Shown here piece after piece: positions 1-5,944 of a stretch of DNA of 9,857 bases. Both the position numbers and the translations under genes were made by a program. Numbering within the stretch: position 1 is the stretch's first letter; the number at the start of each line of letters is the position of its first letter. Below the pieces are notes generated by a model, which saw only the letters and a list, made by a program, of their open reading frames with translations, was not told the DNA's origin and ran no database searches. This stretch comes from Oscillospiraceae bacterium. Its GTDB lineage: Bacteria; Bacillota; Clostridia; Oscillospirales; Oscillospiraceae. Location of the stretch: assembly GCA_017480395.1 (NCBI GenBank), contig JAFVAS010000282.1, forward strand, positions 1-9,857, in the 5' to 3' direction.

Positions 1-2
1 CC

Positions 3-74
3 GGGCCAAGCTGTGAGAACCTTGTCTGTCCGCACTACCATGTCGGAGACTATGTTACTGCGAAATTTAAATAA
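3..74 (+). CDS. Possible C-terminal end of an unknown protein (partial)
   Basis: An open frame enters from the left edge and ends at a TAA at 72-74. The 23 visible residues include CENLVCPHYHVGDYV, with two cysteines and two histidines that could belong to a metal-binding tail, followed by a basic end (AKFK). I do not recognise the family. The main support is context: a strong hairpin starts 2 nt after the stop, as expected for the end of a transcription unit. An open frame this short arises easily by chance, and the other forward frames cannot be excluded (one is also open up to about 135). Confidence 0.3.
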   Translation, partial: GPSCENLVCPHYHVGDYVTAKFK

Positions 75-76
75 CC

Positions 77-120
77 AGCAAATAATCCGTCCGCCAATTA
101 TGTCGGACGGATTATTTGCT
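77..120. terminator. 17-bp perfect hairpin, probable intrinsic terminator
   Basis: AGCAAATAATCCGTCCG (77-93) pairs perfectly with CGGACGGATTATTTGCT (104-120) around a 10-nt loop. The GC-rich part lies near the loop and the A/T-rich part at the base (AAATAAT / ATTATTT), as in intrinsic terminators. There is no long T-run beyond the stem, so the ATTATTT inside the stem would have to act as the U-rich tract. It sits between a possible upstream gene end (stop at 72-74) and the promoter of the restriction cassette, so it would insulate the cassette from upstream reading. Confidence 0.6.
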
Positions 121-156
121 CCTGCATTGATCTGATGTGGAATGAAGTGAAAATTC

Positions 157-185
157 TTGAGGTATCTCATTTTATATGTTATACT
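157..185 (+). promoter_or_regulatory. Sigma-70-type promoter of the restriction-modification cassette
   Basis: TTGAGG (157-162) and TATACT (180-185) are separated by exactly 17 nt, close to the TTGACA-N17-TATAAT consensus. Transcription would start near 192, leaving a leader of about 30 nt before the ATG at 223. The -35 box covers the in-frame TTG at 157, which argues against a longer reading of the downstream gene. Confidence 0.7.
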
Positions 186-222
186 TAAAAATAGAAAACT
201 GAAGTGCAGGAGCGGAAATAGA

Positions 223-882
223 ATGAAGATTTCTGAAGTCTTATCGAAACAGTTGCTAGAAAAATACGAATTTCACGATTACGGACATGCAATGGAGATT
301 TTGACAAGCACTTATCCCCAGGAATGGTTAGATCTTCTTGCCTGCTTGGAAGGATTTGAGCTTTCCACTTCAGATATTATAACTGCCGGCGGGAATAAAA
401 GCCCCATCCCCAAGAAATTTGATGCTATTCTGTTTCCAAGGGGGTGGAAGGAGGTCAGAATAACGGCAGATCTTCTCATTAAAAAAGGAGAGCGGGGATC
501 AAGAAGTGGTAGTCAGGGTTTTCGCCCGGATCGGGTGGAAGAAATAACTGTGGAAGGTTTTATTGACGGGCATAATATTGACTTTGTCAAAAGTAAAGTC
601 GCGTTTGATTTGGAGTGGAATAGCAAGGATCAGACGTTTGACCGAGACCTACTTGCCATGCGGAGTTATTTTGACGCAAGGATCATCGAGGTAGGCGTGA
701 TTGTGACCAGGTCGGAGGAATTAAATGGGATTTTTGCGCAGCTTGGAGAGGACATTAAGAAGAAGTATGGAGCATCAACAACCTGGATGGGAAAGCTTGA
801 GCCGCGGCTACAGGCAAGACGGAACGGAGGTTGCCCGATTTTGGCAATAGGAATACGCCCGAAATGTATAGTTGATATTTGA
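223..882 (+). CDS. Type II restriction endonuclease, BglII/BstYI family
   Basis: This 219-residue protein should cut unmethylated DNA in the cytoplasm, as the endonuclease half of a type II restriction-modification system. Family signs are in the C-terminal half: AFDLEWNSKDQTFDRDL (residues 127-142), which carries the acidic D/E-x-N active-site region of this PD-(D/E)XK branch, then VGVIVTRSEEL (157-167), YGASTTWMGKL.PR (182-195) and NGGCPILAIGI (201-211), blocks typical of BglII/BstYI relatives. Length matches R.BglII (about 223 residues). I chose ATG 223 because AGGAG at 208-212 lies 10 nt upstream; an in-frame TTG at 157 overlaps the promoter. Known family members cut AGATCT (BglII) or RGATCY (BstYI), so a GATC-core site is the likely target, but this is inferred from the family only. 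The gene is AT-richer than the metabolic genes to the right and precedes its methyltransferase by 19 nt. No separate controller gene is visible. Confidence 0.88.
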   Translation: MKISEVLSKQLLEKYEFHDYGHAMEILTSTYPQEWLDLLACLEGFELSTSDIITAGGNKSPIPKKFDAILFPRGWKEVRITADLLIKKGERGSRSGSQGFRPDRVEEITVEGFIDGHNIDFVKSKVAFDLEWNSKDQTFDRDLLAMRSYFDARIIEVGVIVTRSEELNGIFAQLGEDIKKKYGASTTWMGKLEPRLQARRNGGCPILAIGIRPKCIVDI

Positions 883-901
883 GTCTGAGGTGACATAGGT
901 T

Positions 902-1534
902 ATGTACACATTAAATGATACGATAGAGAATTTGTCGGAGTTTGTTGGCGAGAAAAAGTATCGAACTATCTATGCAGATCCACCTTGGCAGTTTCAAAAT
1001 AGAACCGGAAAGGTTGCGCCAGAACACAAACGGCTGACCCGGTATGAGACAATGAAGCTCTCGGACATTAAAGCTTTGCCGGTTGCGGATTTTGCGGACA
1101 CAAAAAGCCATTTATATTTATGGGTGCCCAATGCACTTTTACCTGAGGGATTGGATGTGATGAAAGCGTGGGGCTTTGAGTACAAGACCAATATCATCTG
1201 GGAAAAAGTTCGCCATGATGGGCAACCAGACGGAAGAGGAGTGGGCTTTTACTTCAGAAATGTGACAGAAATACTCCTTTTTGGAATACGTGGAGAAAAA
1301 AACAGGACACTTGATCCTGCGCGGTCTCAAGTGAATATTATCCGTTCTATGAAACGAGAGCACAGTCGAAAACCGGATGAGGTAATTTCGTTGATTGAAG
1401 CCTGTTCTTCGGGACCGTATCTTGAGCTGTTTGCCCGAGGTGATCGTTCGGGCTGGGATATGTGGGGCAATCAGGCGAAGGACAACTATGAACCAACCTG
1501 GGCCACTTATGCCAACCATACCATTGTAAAATGA
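902..1534 (+). CDS. MT-A70-family DNA adenine methyltransferase
   Basis: This 210-residue S-adenosylmethionine-dependent enzyme probably methylates adenine (N6) in the recognition site of the adjacent endonuclease and so protects host DNA. The catalytic motif DPPW is at residues 26-29 within YRTIYADPPWQF. Further MT-A70 signatures are HLYLWVPNALLPEGL (about 90-104), GVGFYFRNVTEILLFGIRG (about 113-131) and SRKPDEVISLIEACS.GPYLELFAR (about 155-179), followed by GWDMWGNQ. The arrangement resembles bacterial MT-A70 enzymes of the M.MunI type. A Shine-Dalgarno GAGGTGA (887-893) lies 8 nt before the ATG and the gene starts 19 nt after the endonuclease stop, so both are likely read from the promoter at 157-185. 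The protein seems complete. The family assignment is secure; adenine-N6 specificity and the site are inferred. Confidence 0.9.
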   Translation: MYTLNDTIENLSEFVGEKKYRTIYADPPWQFQNRTGKVAPEHKRLTRYETMKLSDIKALPVADFADTKSHLYLWVPNALLPEGLDVMKAWGFEYKTNIIWEKVRHDGQPDGRGVGFYFRNVTEILLFGIRGEKNRTLDPARSQVNIIRSMKREHSRKPDEVISLIEACSSGPYLELFARGDRSGWDMWGNQAKDNYEPTWATYANHTIVK

Positions 1535-1546
1535 TGGAAGGGTATG

Positions 1547-1562
1547 CCCGCCTCCGGGCGGG
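1547..1562 (+). other. Short GC-rich hairpin after the methyltransferase gene
   Basis: CCCGCC (1547-1552) pairs with GGCGGG (1557-1562) around a TCCG loop, 12 nt after the methyltransferase stop. No T-run follows, so it is probably an mRNA 3' hairpin rather than a terminator. A weaker GCCCG/CGGGC pair (1584-1588 with 1599-1603) lies between it and the real terminator. Confidence 0.35.
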
Positions 1563-1615
1563 TTATATCGTAAAATTGATAGCGCCCGGCTTTTGCTTCG
1601 GGCTGATTTGTGCTA

Positions 1616-1651
1616 AAAAATTGTCTGCCAGACCTCTGGCAGACAATTTTT
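1616..1651. terminator. Bidirectional intrinsic terminator closing the restriction cassette
   Basis: AAAAATTGTCTGCCAGA (1616-1632) and TCTGGCAGACAATTTTT (1635-1651) are perfect reverse complements, giving about 16 paired bases around a 4-nt loop. A-runs on one side and T-runs on the other let it work on both strands. It ends transcription of the restriction-modification pair and lies only 39 nt before the next gene on the same strand. The change from AT-richer to GC-rich sequence falls within these 40 nt. Confidence 0.9.
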
Positions 1652-1690
1652 ACATTTGCTTCTTTTTATATCGGGAAAGGAATGATCCGG

Positions 1691-3643
1691 ATGCTGCGGC
1701 AAAACGAGTTTAAGGCCCTCTTCTCCCCGCTGAAGCTGCGGGGGGTCACGTTCAAAAACCGGCTGGGATTTGCCCCGATGGTGTGCAACCAGTGCACCAT
1801 CGACGGCACCGTCACCGACGCCATGGTGGAGTTCGTCTCCATGCAGGCCCGCTGCGGCGTGGCCTACGTCACCATCGGGGACACCCAGGTGGACGACGAT
1901 CTGGGCGGCGCCTTTATGGCCACCATGAACATCGCCCGGCACACCAGCGTTCCCGGCATGATCCGCCTGGCGGAGGCCGCCCGCTACAACGGGGCGGTGC
2001 TCTCGGTGGAGCTGAACCACTCCGGCCGGGGGGCGAAGGATCACCTGATCTCCGGCCCGGCCATCGCCCCCAGCGCCATCCCCTTCCCCCGGTGCAGCCA
2101 GAATGTGCGGGCCATGGACGAGGACGATCTGGCGCGGGTCAAGGCCCAGTTCGTCCGGGCCGCCCGCCACGCGGTGCAGGCCGGGTTCCCCATGGTGATG
2201 GTGCACGCCGCCCACAACAACCTGCTGGGGCAGTTCCTCTCCCCCCTGTCCAACGTGCGCACCGACCGCTACGGCGGCTCCCCGGAGAACCGCCGCCGCT
2301 ATCCCCTGGAGGTGCTGCGGGCCGTGCGGGAGGCGGTGGGGGAGACCGTCGCCATCGAGCTGCGGGTCTCCGCCACGGAGATGACCCCCGGCGGCCTGGA
2401 GGAGGAGGAATCCCTCGCCTTCATGGAGGCGGCCCAGGAGTATGCCGACCTGATCCACGTCTCCCGGGGCATCGTCTACAACGACGCGGGCATCTACACC
2501 CTGCCCACCTTCCTGCGGGAACCCCGGCTGAACCTGGACTACGCCCGCCGGGTCAAGGCGCGGCTGCACGTCCCGGTGGCCACCGTGGGCAACTTCAGCT
2601 CCCTGGCGGAGGCGGAGGAGGCCGTCGCCTCCGGGGCGGTGGACGTGATCTGCATGGCCCGGGCCTGGCTGACCGACCACGAGATGCTGTTCAAATGTCT
2701 GGAGCACCGGGAGGCGGACGTCCGGCCCTGTCTGCGCTGTCACCGGGGCTGCATCGACAACTCCGCCCGGGGCAAGGCCATCCATTGCTCCGTCAATCCG
2801 GAGCTGGGCTTTGAGGCGGATATCCGGGCCCTGCCCCCGGTCAAAGCGCCCCGGCGGGTGCTCATCGCCGGGGGAGGCCCCGCCGGGCTCCAAGCGGCCA
2901 TCACCGCCCATGGGCGGGGACATGAGGTGATCCTCTGCGAGGCTGGGGACCACCTGGGCGGTCTGCTGGTGGACGCCGCCGCCCCCAGCTGCAAGGGCTA
3001 TATGAAGCGATACCTCCAATGGCTGCTCCACACCGCCGAGGGCTGCGGCGAGATCCGCCTCAACACCCCGGTCACGCCGGTTTTGGTGGAGGAGCTTCAC
3101 CCCGATGTGGTGCTGGTGGCCACCGGCTCGGCCTATCTCCGGCCCGGCATCCCGGGCATCGACGGGAAAAACGTGGTGATGCTCGCGGATGCGGAGCGGG
3201 ATCACAGCCTGCTGGGCCGCCGGGTGCTCATCGCCGGCGGCGGCTCCGCCGGGCTGGAGTGCGCCCTGAGCCTGGCCTGGGAGGGGTTTGCCGTCACCGT
3301 GGCCGACCTGGCCCCGCTGGACAAATTCGCCAACGGGATGCCCTATTTTCCCCGCCTCGACCTGCTCCAGTCCCTGGAGCGGGCGGGGGTCACCCTGCTG
3401 CCGGAGCGGCCCATCCTCCGCTTTACGGATGCCGGGGCCGTCCTCTCCGCCCCCGAGGGGGAGGAGACCGTGGAGGCGGACACCGTGGTCATCGCCCTGG
3501 GGGTGAAGCGGCGCACGGAGCGGCTGGATGAGCTGCGGGGGCGCTACGCCACGGGGATCGTCCCCATCGGCGACTGCGAGGGGGGCACCAACCTCTACGA
3601 CGCCACCCACTCCGGCCACTTCGCGGCCCTCAATATCATATAA
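1691..3643 (+). CDS. NADH:flavin oxidoreductase, 2,4-dienoyl-CoA / 2-enoate reductase type (FMN, 4Fe-4S, FAD)
   Basis: A 650-residue cytoplasmic flavoprotein expected to reduce an activated C=C bond (2-enoate or enoyl-CoA) with NAD(P)H. The N-terminal Old Yellow Enzyme barrel (about 1-340) has FSPLKLRGVTFKNRLGFAPM at the start and VHAAHNNLLGQFLSP (171-185) followed by TDRYGGSPENRRR (191-203), with candidate active-site His172 and His175. Four cysteines (347, 350, 354, 366; C-x2-C-x3-C-x11-C) should bind a 4Fe-4S cluster. Two dinucleotide folds follow: LIAGGGPAG (391-399) and LIAGGGSAG (513-521). The end, IGDCEGGTNLYDA, is typical. Length and layout match FadH, BaiCD/BaiH and FldZ relatives; the substrate cannot be read from sequence. 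An upstream in-frame start would run through the terminator, so I reject it. AAGGA at 1677-1681 is 9 nt from ATG 1691 but directly abuts ATG 1682, so 1691 is preferred. No clear promoter of its own is visible. Confidence 0.9.
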   Translation: MLRQNEFKALFSPLKLRGVTFKNRLGFAPMVCNQCTIDGTVTDAMVEFVSMQARCGVAYVTIGDTQVDDDLGGAFMATMNIARHTSVPGMIRLAEAARYNGAVLSVELNHSGRGAKDHLISGPAIAPSAIPFPRCSQNVRAMDEDDLARVKAQFVRAARHAVQAGFPMVMVHAAHNNLLGQFLSPLSNVRTDRYGGSPENRRRYPLEVLRAVREAVGETVAIELRVSATEMTPGGLEEEESLAFMEAAQEYADLIHVSRGIVYNDAGIYTLPTFLREPRLNLDYARRVKARLHVPVATVGNFSSLAEAEEAVASGAVDVICMARAWLTDHEMLFKCLEHREADVRPCLRCHRGCIDNSARGKAIHCSVNPELGFEADIRALPPVKAPRRVLIAGGGPAGLQAAITAHGRGHEVILCEAGDHLGGLLVDAAAPSCKGYMKRYLQWLLHTAEGCGEIRLNTPVTPVLVEELHPDVVLVATGSAYLRPGIPGIDGKNVVMLADAERDHSLLGRRVLIAGGGSAGLECALSLAWEGFAVTVADLAPLDKFANGMPYFPRLDLLQSLERAGVTLLPERPILRFTDAGAVLSAPEGEETVEADTVVIALGVKRRTERLDELRGRYATGIVPIGDCEGGTNLYDATHSGHFAALNII

Positions 3644-3645
3644 AA

Positions 3646-3684
3646 TAAAAAAACGAATCCCCGCTGCGTTGGCAGCGGGGATTC
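3646..3684 (-). terminator. Intrinsic terminator of the Ldh2-family gene
   Basis: GAATCCCCGCTGC (3655-3667) and GCAGCGGGGATTC (3672-3684) form a perfect 13-bp stem with a GTTG loop. Read on the minus strand it is followed by seven Ts (3653-3647) and then ATTTTA, a classic terminator for the dehydrogenase gene that ends at 3693. On the plus strand no T-run follows, but the same hairpin lies 11 nt after the stop of the oxidoreductase gene and may still mark its mRNA 3' end. Confidence 0.9.
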
Positions 3685-3692
3685 TGCGTTGT

Positions 3693-4802
3693 TCAGTCCT
3701 CAAAGGGGAAGTGGTAGGGGAGGTTCAGCTTGTCCCGCACCTCCAGAATCTCCTTCTGGACGGCCTCGCCCACGGGGACGCCCTTCTCCCGGCGCTCCTG
3801 CCAGACCAGCCACTCCTTCTCTCCGGCGGTGTAGATGCGATTCTGCCCCGGGGCCTTTTTGGAGGCGCGCAGGGCGCGGCAGATGTCCCCGGCGATTTTT
3901 CTGAACTCGTCCAGGCCCATGAAGAACTCCGGGTTTACCACGAAGAAGAAGTGGCCCAGGTGGTACATCTGGGGCTTGCCGTCGGGGGCGACGCCGGTCA
4001 GCGCCTTCATGAAGGGCCCTGCGCTCAGGGCGGCGGAGAGGATCTCCACCACGGCGGCGTAGCCATAGCCCTTGTAGCCGCACAGCTCGTCCCCGATGCC
4101 GCCCAGGGGGGCCAGGGCGGCGGTGCCGTCCACCAGGGCCTTCAAAATCGCGTCGGAGTCGGTCATGGCCTCCCCCGTCTCCGAGACCACCATGCCCGCC
4201 GGGGTGTCCTTGCCCTCCCGGGCATAGTACTCGATCTTGCCCCGCTGGACGATGGAGGTGGCGCAGTCCAGGCAGAAGGGGAAGTCCTCATCGGTGGGGA
4301 GGGCGAAGGTCAGGGGGTTGGTGCCCATCATGTTCTCCACGCCGAAGGTGGGGGCGATGGAGGGCCGGGCGTTGGTGCCGGTGATGCCGATCAGGCCCTG
4401 CCTGCTGGCCATGGTGGCCCAGTAGCCCGCGATGCCGTAGTGGGTGGAGTTGCGGATGGCGCCGCCGGCCATGCCGTAGGTCTTGGCCTTCTCGATCAGC
4501 AGCTCCATCATCCGGTGGCTGGCCACCATGCCCATGCCGTCGTGGGCGTCGATGACCACGGTGGTGGGGGTCTCCTTGACGATCTCGATCTCGGTGACCG
4601 GCTTCAGGGTGCCCTTGACGATGCGGTCGATATAGATGGGCTTGAAGCGGTTGCAGCCGTGGCTCTCGATGCCCCGGCGGTCGGATTCCAGCAGCACGTC
4701 GGCGCAGATGGCCGCGTCCGCCTCCGGCACGCCGTAGCCCACAAAGGCGTCGATGAGAAAGCGGTTCATCAGATCCCAGGAAACATAGGGTCGGGTCTCC
4801 AT
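3693..4802 (-). CDS. Malate/L-lactate dehydrogenase family (Ldh2) NAD(P)-dependent 2-hydroxyacid dehydrogenase
   Basis: A 369-residue cytoplasmic oxidoreductase interconverting a 2-keto acid and a 2-hydroxy acid with NAD(P)H. This fold is unrelated to the classical Rossmann-type lactate/malate dehydrogenases. Family signs are IESHGCNRF (45-53), DAHDGMGMVASH (85-96), NSTHYGIAGYW (118-128) with the likely catalytic His121, GTNPLTFALP (160-169), LDCATSIV.RGKI (178-190) and CGYKGYGYA (241-249). Known members act on malate, lactate, ureidoglycolate, sulfolactate or dehydrogulonate, so the substrate is open. The start is ATG 4802: AAAGGAGG (4817-4810) stands 7 nt before it, while a further upstream start would translate the ribosome binding site. 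It has its own promoter (4850-4878) and terminator, so it is a single-gene unit facing the enoate-reductase-like gene. Overall length is slightly above the usual 340-360. Confidence 0.9.
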   Translation of the reverse strand: METRPYVSWDLMNRFLIDAFVGYGVPEADAAICADVLLESDRRGIESHGCNRFKPIYIDRIVKGTLKPVTEIEIVKETPTTVVIDAHDGMGMVASHRMMELLIEKAKTYGMAGGAIRNSTHYGIAGYWATMASRQGLIGITGTNARPSIAPTFGVENMMGTNPLTFALPTDEDFPFCLDCATSIVQRGKIEYYAREGKDTPAGMVVSETGEAMTDSDAILKALVDGTAALAPLGGIGDELCGYKGYGYAAVVEILSAALSAGPFMKALTGVAPDGKPQMYHLGHFFFVVNPEFFMGLDEFRKIAGDICRALRASKKAPGQNRIYTAGEKEWLVWQERREKGVPVGEAVQKEILEVRDKLNLPYHFPFED

Positions 4803-4845
4803 AAAATTGCCTCCTTTGAACACGATCAAGCGGTGGTTCTTCTGT

Positions 4846-4858
4846 CCCTATCATAGGG
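4846..4858. promoter_or_regulatory. Palindrome over the -10 box of the Ldh2-family promoter (candidate operator)
   Basis: CCCTAT (4846-4851) and ATAGGG (4853-4858) are a perfect inverted repeat around one base, overlapping the -10 hexamer TATGAT completely. A second GGGG/CCCC pair (4856-4859 with 4866-4869) lies within the spacer. A protein bound here would block RNA polymerase, so this is a plausible repressor site, but no regulator is identified and half-sites of six bases can arise by chance. Confidence 0.35.
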
Positions 4859-4878
4859 GATTCTGCCCCAAAAATCAA
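4850..4878 (-). promoter_or_regulatory. Sigma-70-type promoter of the Ldh2-family gene
   Basis: On the minus strand TTGATT (4878-4873) and TATGAT (4855-4850) are separated by 17 nt. The start of transcription would be near 4843, giving a leader of about 40 nt that contains the AAAGGAGG site. The promoter begins just past the terminator of the etfA operon, so the dehydrogenase gene is controlled independently. Confidence 0.75.
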
Positions 4879-4884
4879 GCGGGT

Positions 4885-4922
4885 AAACAAAAGCCCGTGT
4901 CCGGCTTTTTCCGGACACGGGC
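4885..4922 (-). terminator. etfA: Intrinsic terminator after etfA
   Basis: GCCCGTGTCCGG (4893-4904) and CCGGACACGGGC (4911-4922) form a perfect 12-bp stem with a 6-nt loop. On the minus strand TTTTGTTT follows (4892-4885). It lies 10 nt after the etfA stop codon and separates the acyl-CoA dehydrogenase/ETF operon from the next gene. Confidence 0.9.
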
Positions 4923-4932
4923 CGATGTTCTC

Positions 4933-5931
4933 TTATGCGCGCTGTTTTTTGATCTCCTCGATCAGGGCGGGGACGACCTCGAAGAGGTCGCCCACCACGG
5001 CGTAGTCCGCCACGCCGAAGATGGGGGCGTTGGGGTCGCGGTTGATGGCGACCACGGTGTCGGAGCCGCTCATGCCCGCCAGGTGCTGGATCGCGCCGGA
5101 GATGCCCACGGCGAGATAGAGCTTGGGGGCGACGTTCTTGCCGGTCTGCCCCACCTGATGGGCGTGGGGGATCCAGCCCGCGTCCACGGCGGCGCGGCTG
5201 GCGCCCACGGTGCCGCCCAGCAGGTCGGCCAGCTCCCGGAGCATGGCAAAGTTCTCCCCGCTCTTCAGGCCCCGGCCGCCGGAGACGATGATCTCCGCCT
5301 CCTCCAGGTTGACGGCCTCCGCCACCTCCCTGATGCGGTCCACCAGGCGCACCCGGATCTGCTCCGGGGCGATATGGATGTCCTCCGCCACGATCTCGCC
5401 GGTGCGGGACGGATCCGGCGCGGCCTTCTTGAAGACGCCGGGCCGGACGGTGGACATCTGGGGCCGATGGTCAGGGCAGAGGATGGTGGCCATCAGGTTG
5501 CCCCCGAAGGTGGGGCGGGTGGAGACCAGGTTGCCGGTCTCCGCCTCGATGTCCAGCTCGGTGCAGTCGGCGGTCAGGCCGGTTTCCAGCTGGCAGGCCA
5601 CCCGGGGGGCCAGATCCCGGCCGTTGGCGGTGGCGCCGTAGAGCACGATGGCGGGGCGGTATTTGCGGATGAGGGCGACCACGGCGTAGGTGGCGGCGTC
5701 GGTGTTATAGGTGTCATACTCGTCGCCCTCCACCAGCAGCACCTGATCTGCGCCGTAGGCGACGGCCTGGTTGGCGACGGTGCGGACATTTTTGCCCAGC
5801 ACCACGGCCACCAGGGCCTGGCCCAGCTTGTCCGCCAGGGTGCGGCCAACGCTCAAAAGCTCAAAGCCCACGGTTTTGGCCGCGCCCTCTTCCGTCTCGA
5901 CGACGACCCAAAGATTCTTATTTTCGCTCAT
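4933..5931 (-). CDS. etfA: Electron transfer flavoprotein alpha subunit
   Basis: A 332-residue EtfA that should pair with the EtfB domain of the upstream fusion protein and bind FAD. The N-terminal part (NLWVVVETEEG, residues 6-16; LYGATANGRDLAPR, 97-110; RPTFGGNL, 139-146; TVRPGVF, 161-167) is typical of clostridial EtfA. The C-terminal FAD domain has IIVSGGRGLKSGENF (214-228), GASRAAVDAGWIPHAHQVGQTG (243-264), LAVGISGAIQHLAGM (273-287) and VAINRDPNAPIFGVADY (293-309). No N-terminal ferredoxin extension is present, unlike in EtfA of caffeyl-CoA reductase. The start is set by AAGGAGG (5946-5940), 8 nt upstream, which overlaps the stop codon of the fusion gene; the two genes are 13 nt apart and should be translationally coupled. 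Whether this ETF bifurcates electrons from NADH cannot be settled by eye. Confidence 0.95.
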   Translation of the reverse strand: MSENKNLWVVVETEEGAAKTVGFELLSVGRTLADKLGQALVAVVLGKNVRTVANQAVAYGADQVLLVEGDEYDTYNTDAATYAVVALIRKYRPAIVLYGATANGRDLAPRVACQLETGLTADCTELDIEAETGNLVSTRPTFGGNLMATILCPDHRPQMSTVRPGVFKKAAPDPSRTGEIVAEDIHIAPEQIRVRLVDRIREVAEAVNLEEAEIIVSGGRGLKSGENFAMLRELADLLGGTVGASRAAVDAGWIPHAHQVGQTGKNVAPKLYLAVGISGAIQHLAGMSGSDTVVAINRDPNAPIFGVADYAVVGDLFEVVPALIEEIKKQRA

Positions 5932-5944
5932 GTCGCTGCCCTCC

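Noticed and set aside
157..222. A TTG start at 157 adding 22 residues to the endonuclease.
   Set aside because: The TTG is part of the -35 box, transcription would begin downstream of it, and the ATG at 223 has a well-placed AGGAG and gives the usual family length.
841..872. A separate promoter for the methyltransferase (TTGGCA ... TATAGT) inside the end of the endonuclease gene.
   Set aside because: The spacer is 20 nt, too long for a good sigma-70 promoter; an alternative TTGCCC at 831-836 meets only a poor -10 (TACGCC).
1610..1690. A longer N-terminus for the enoate-reductase-like protein from a start at 1610.
   Set aside because: It would translate the whole terminator hairpin at 1616-1651; the family N-terminus begins at about Phe11 of the shorter protein.
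1531..1713. A 60-codon plus-strand frame between the methyltransferase and the next gene.
   Set aside because: It runs through the hairpins and terminator, has no family resemblance and lacks a convincing ribosome binding site.
1613..3703. A 696-codon minus-strand open frame opposite the enoate-reductase-like gene.
   Set aside because: It is a Gly/Pro/His-rich shadow caused by high GC at third codon positions of the real gene; no known domain is seen.
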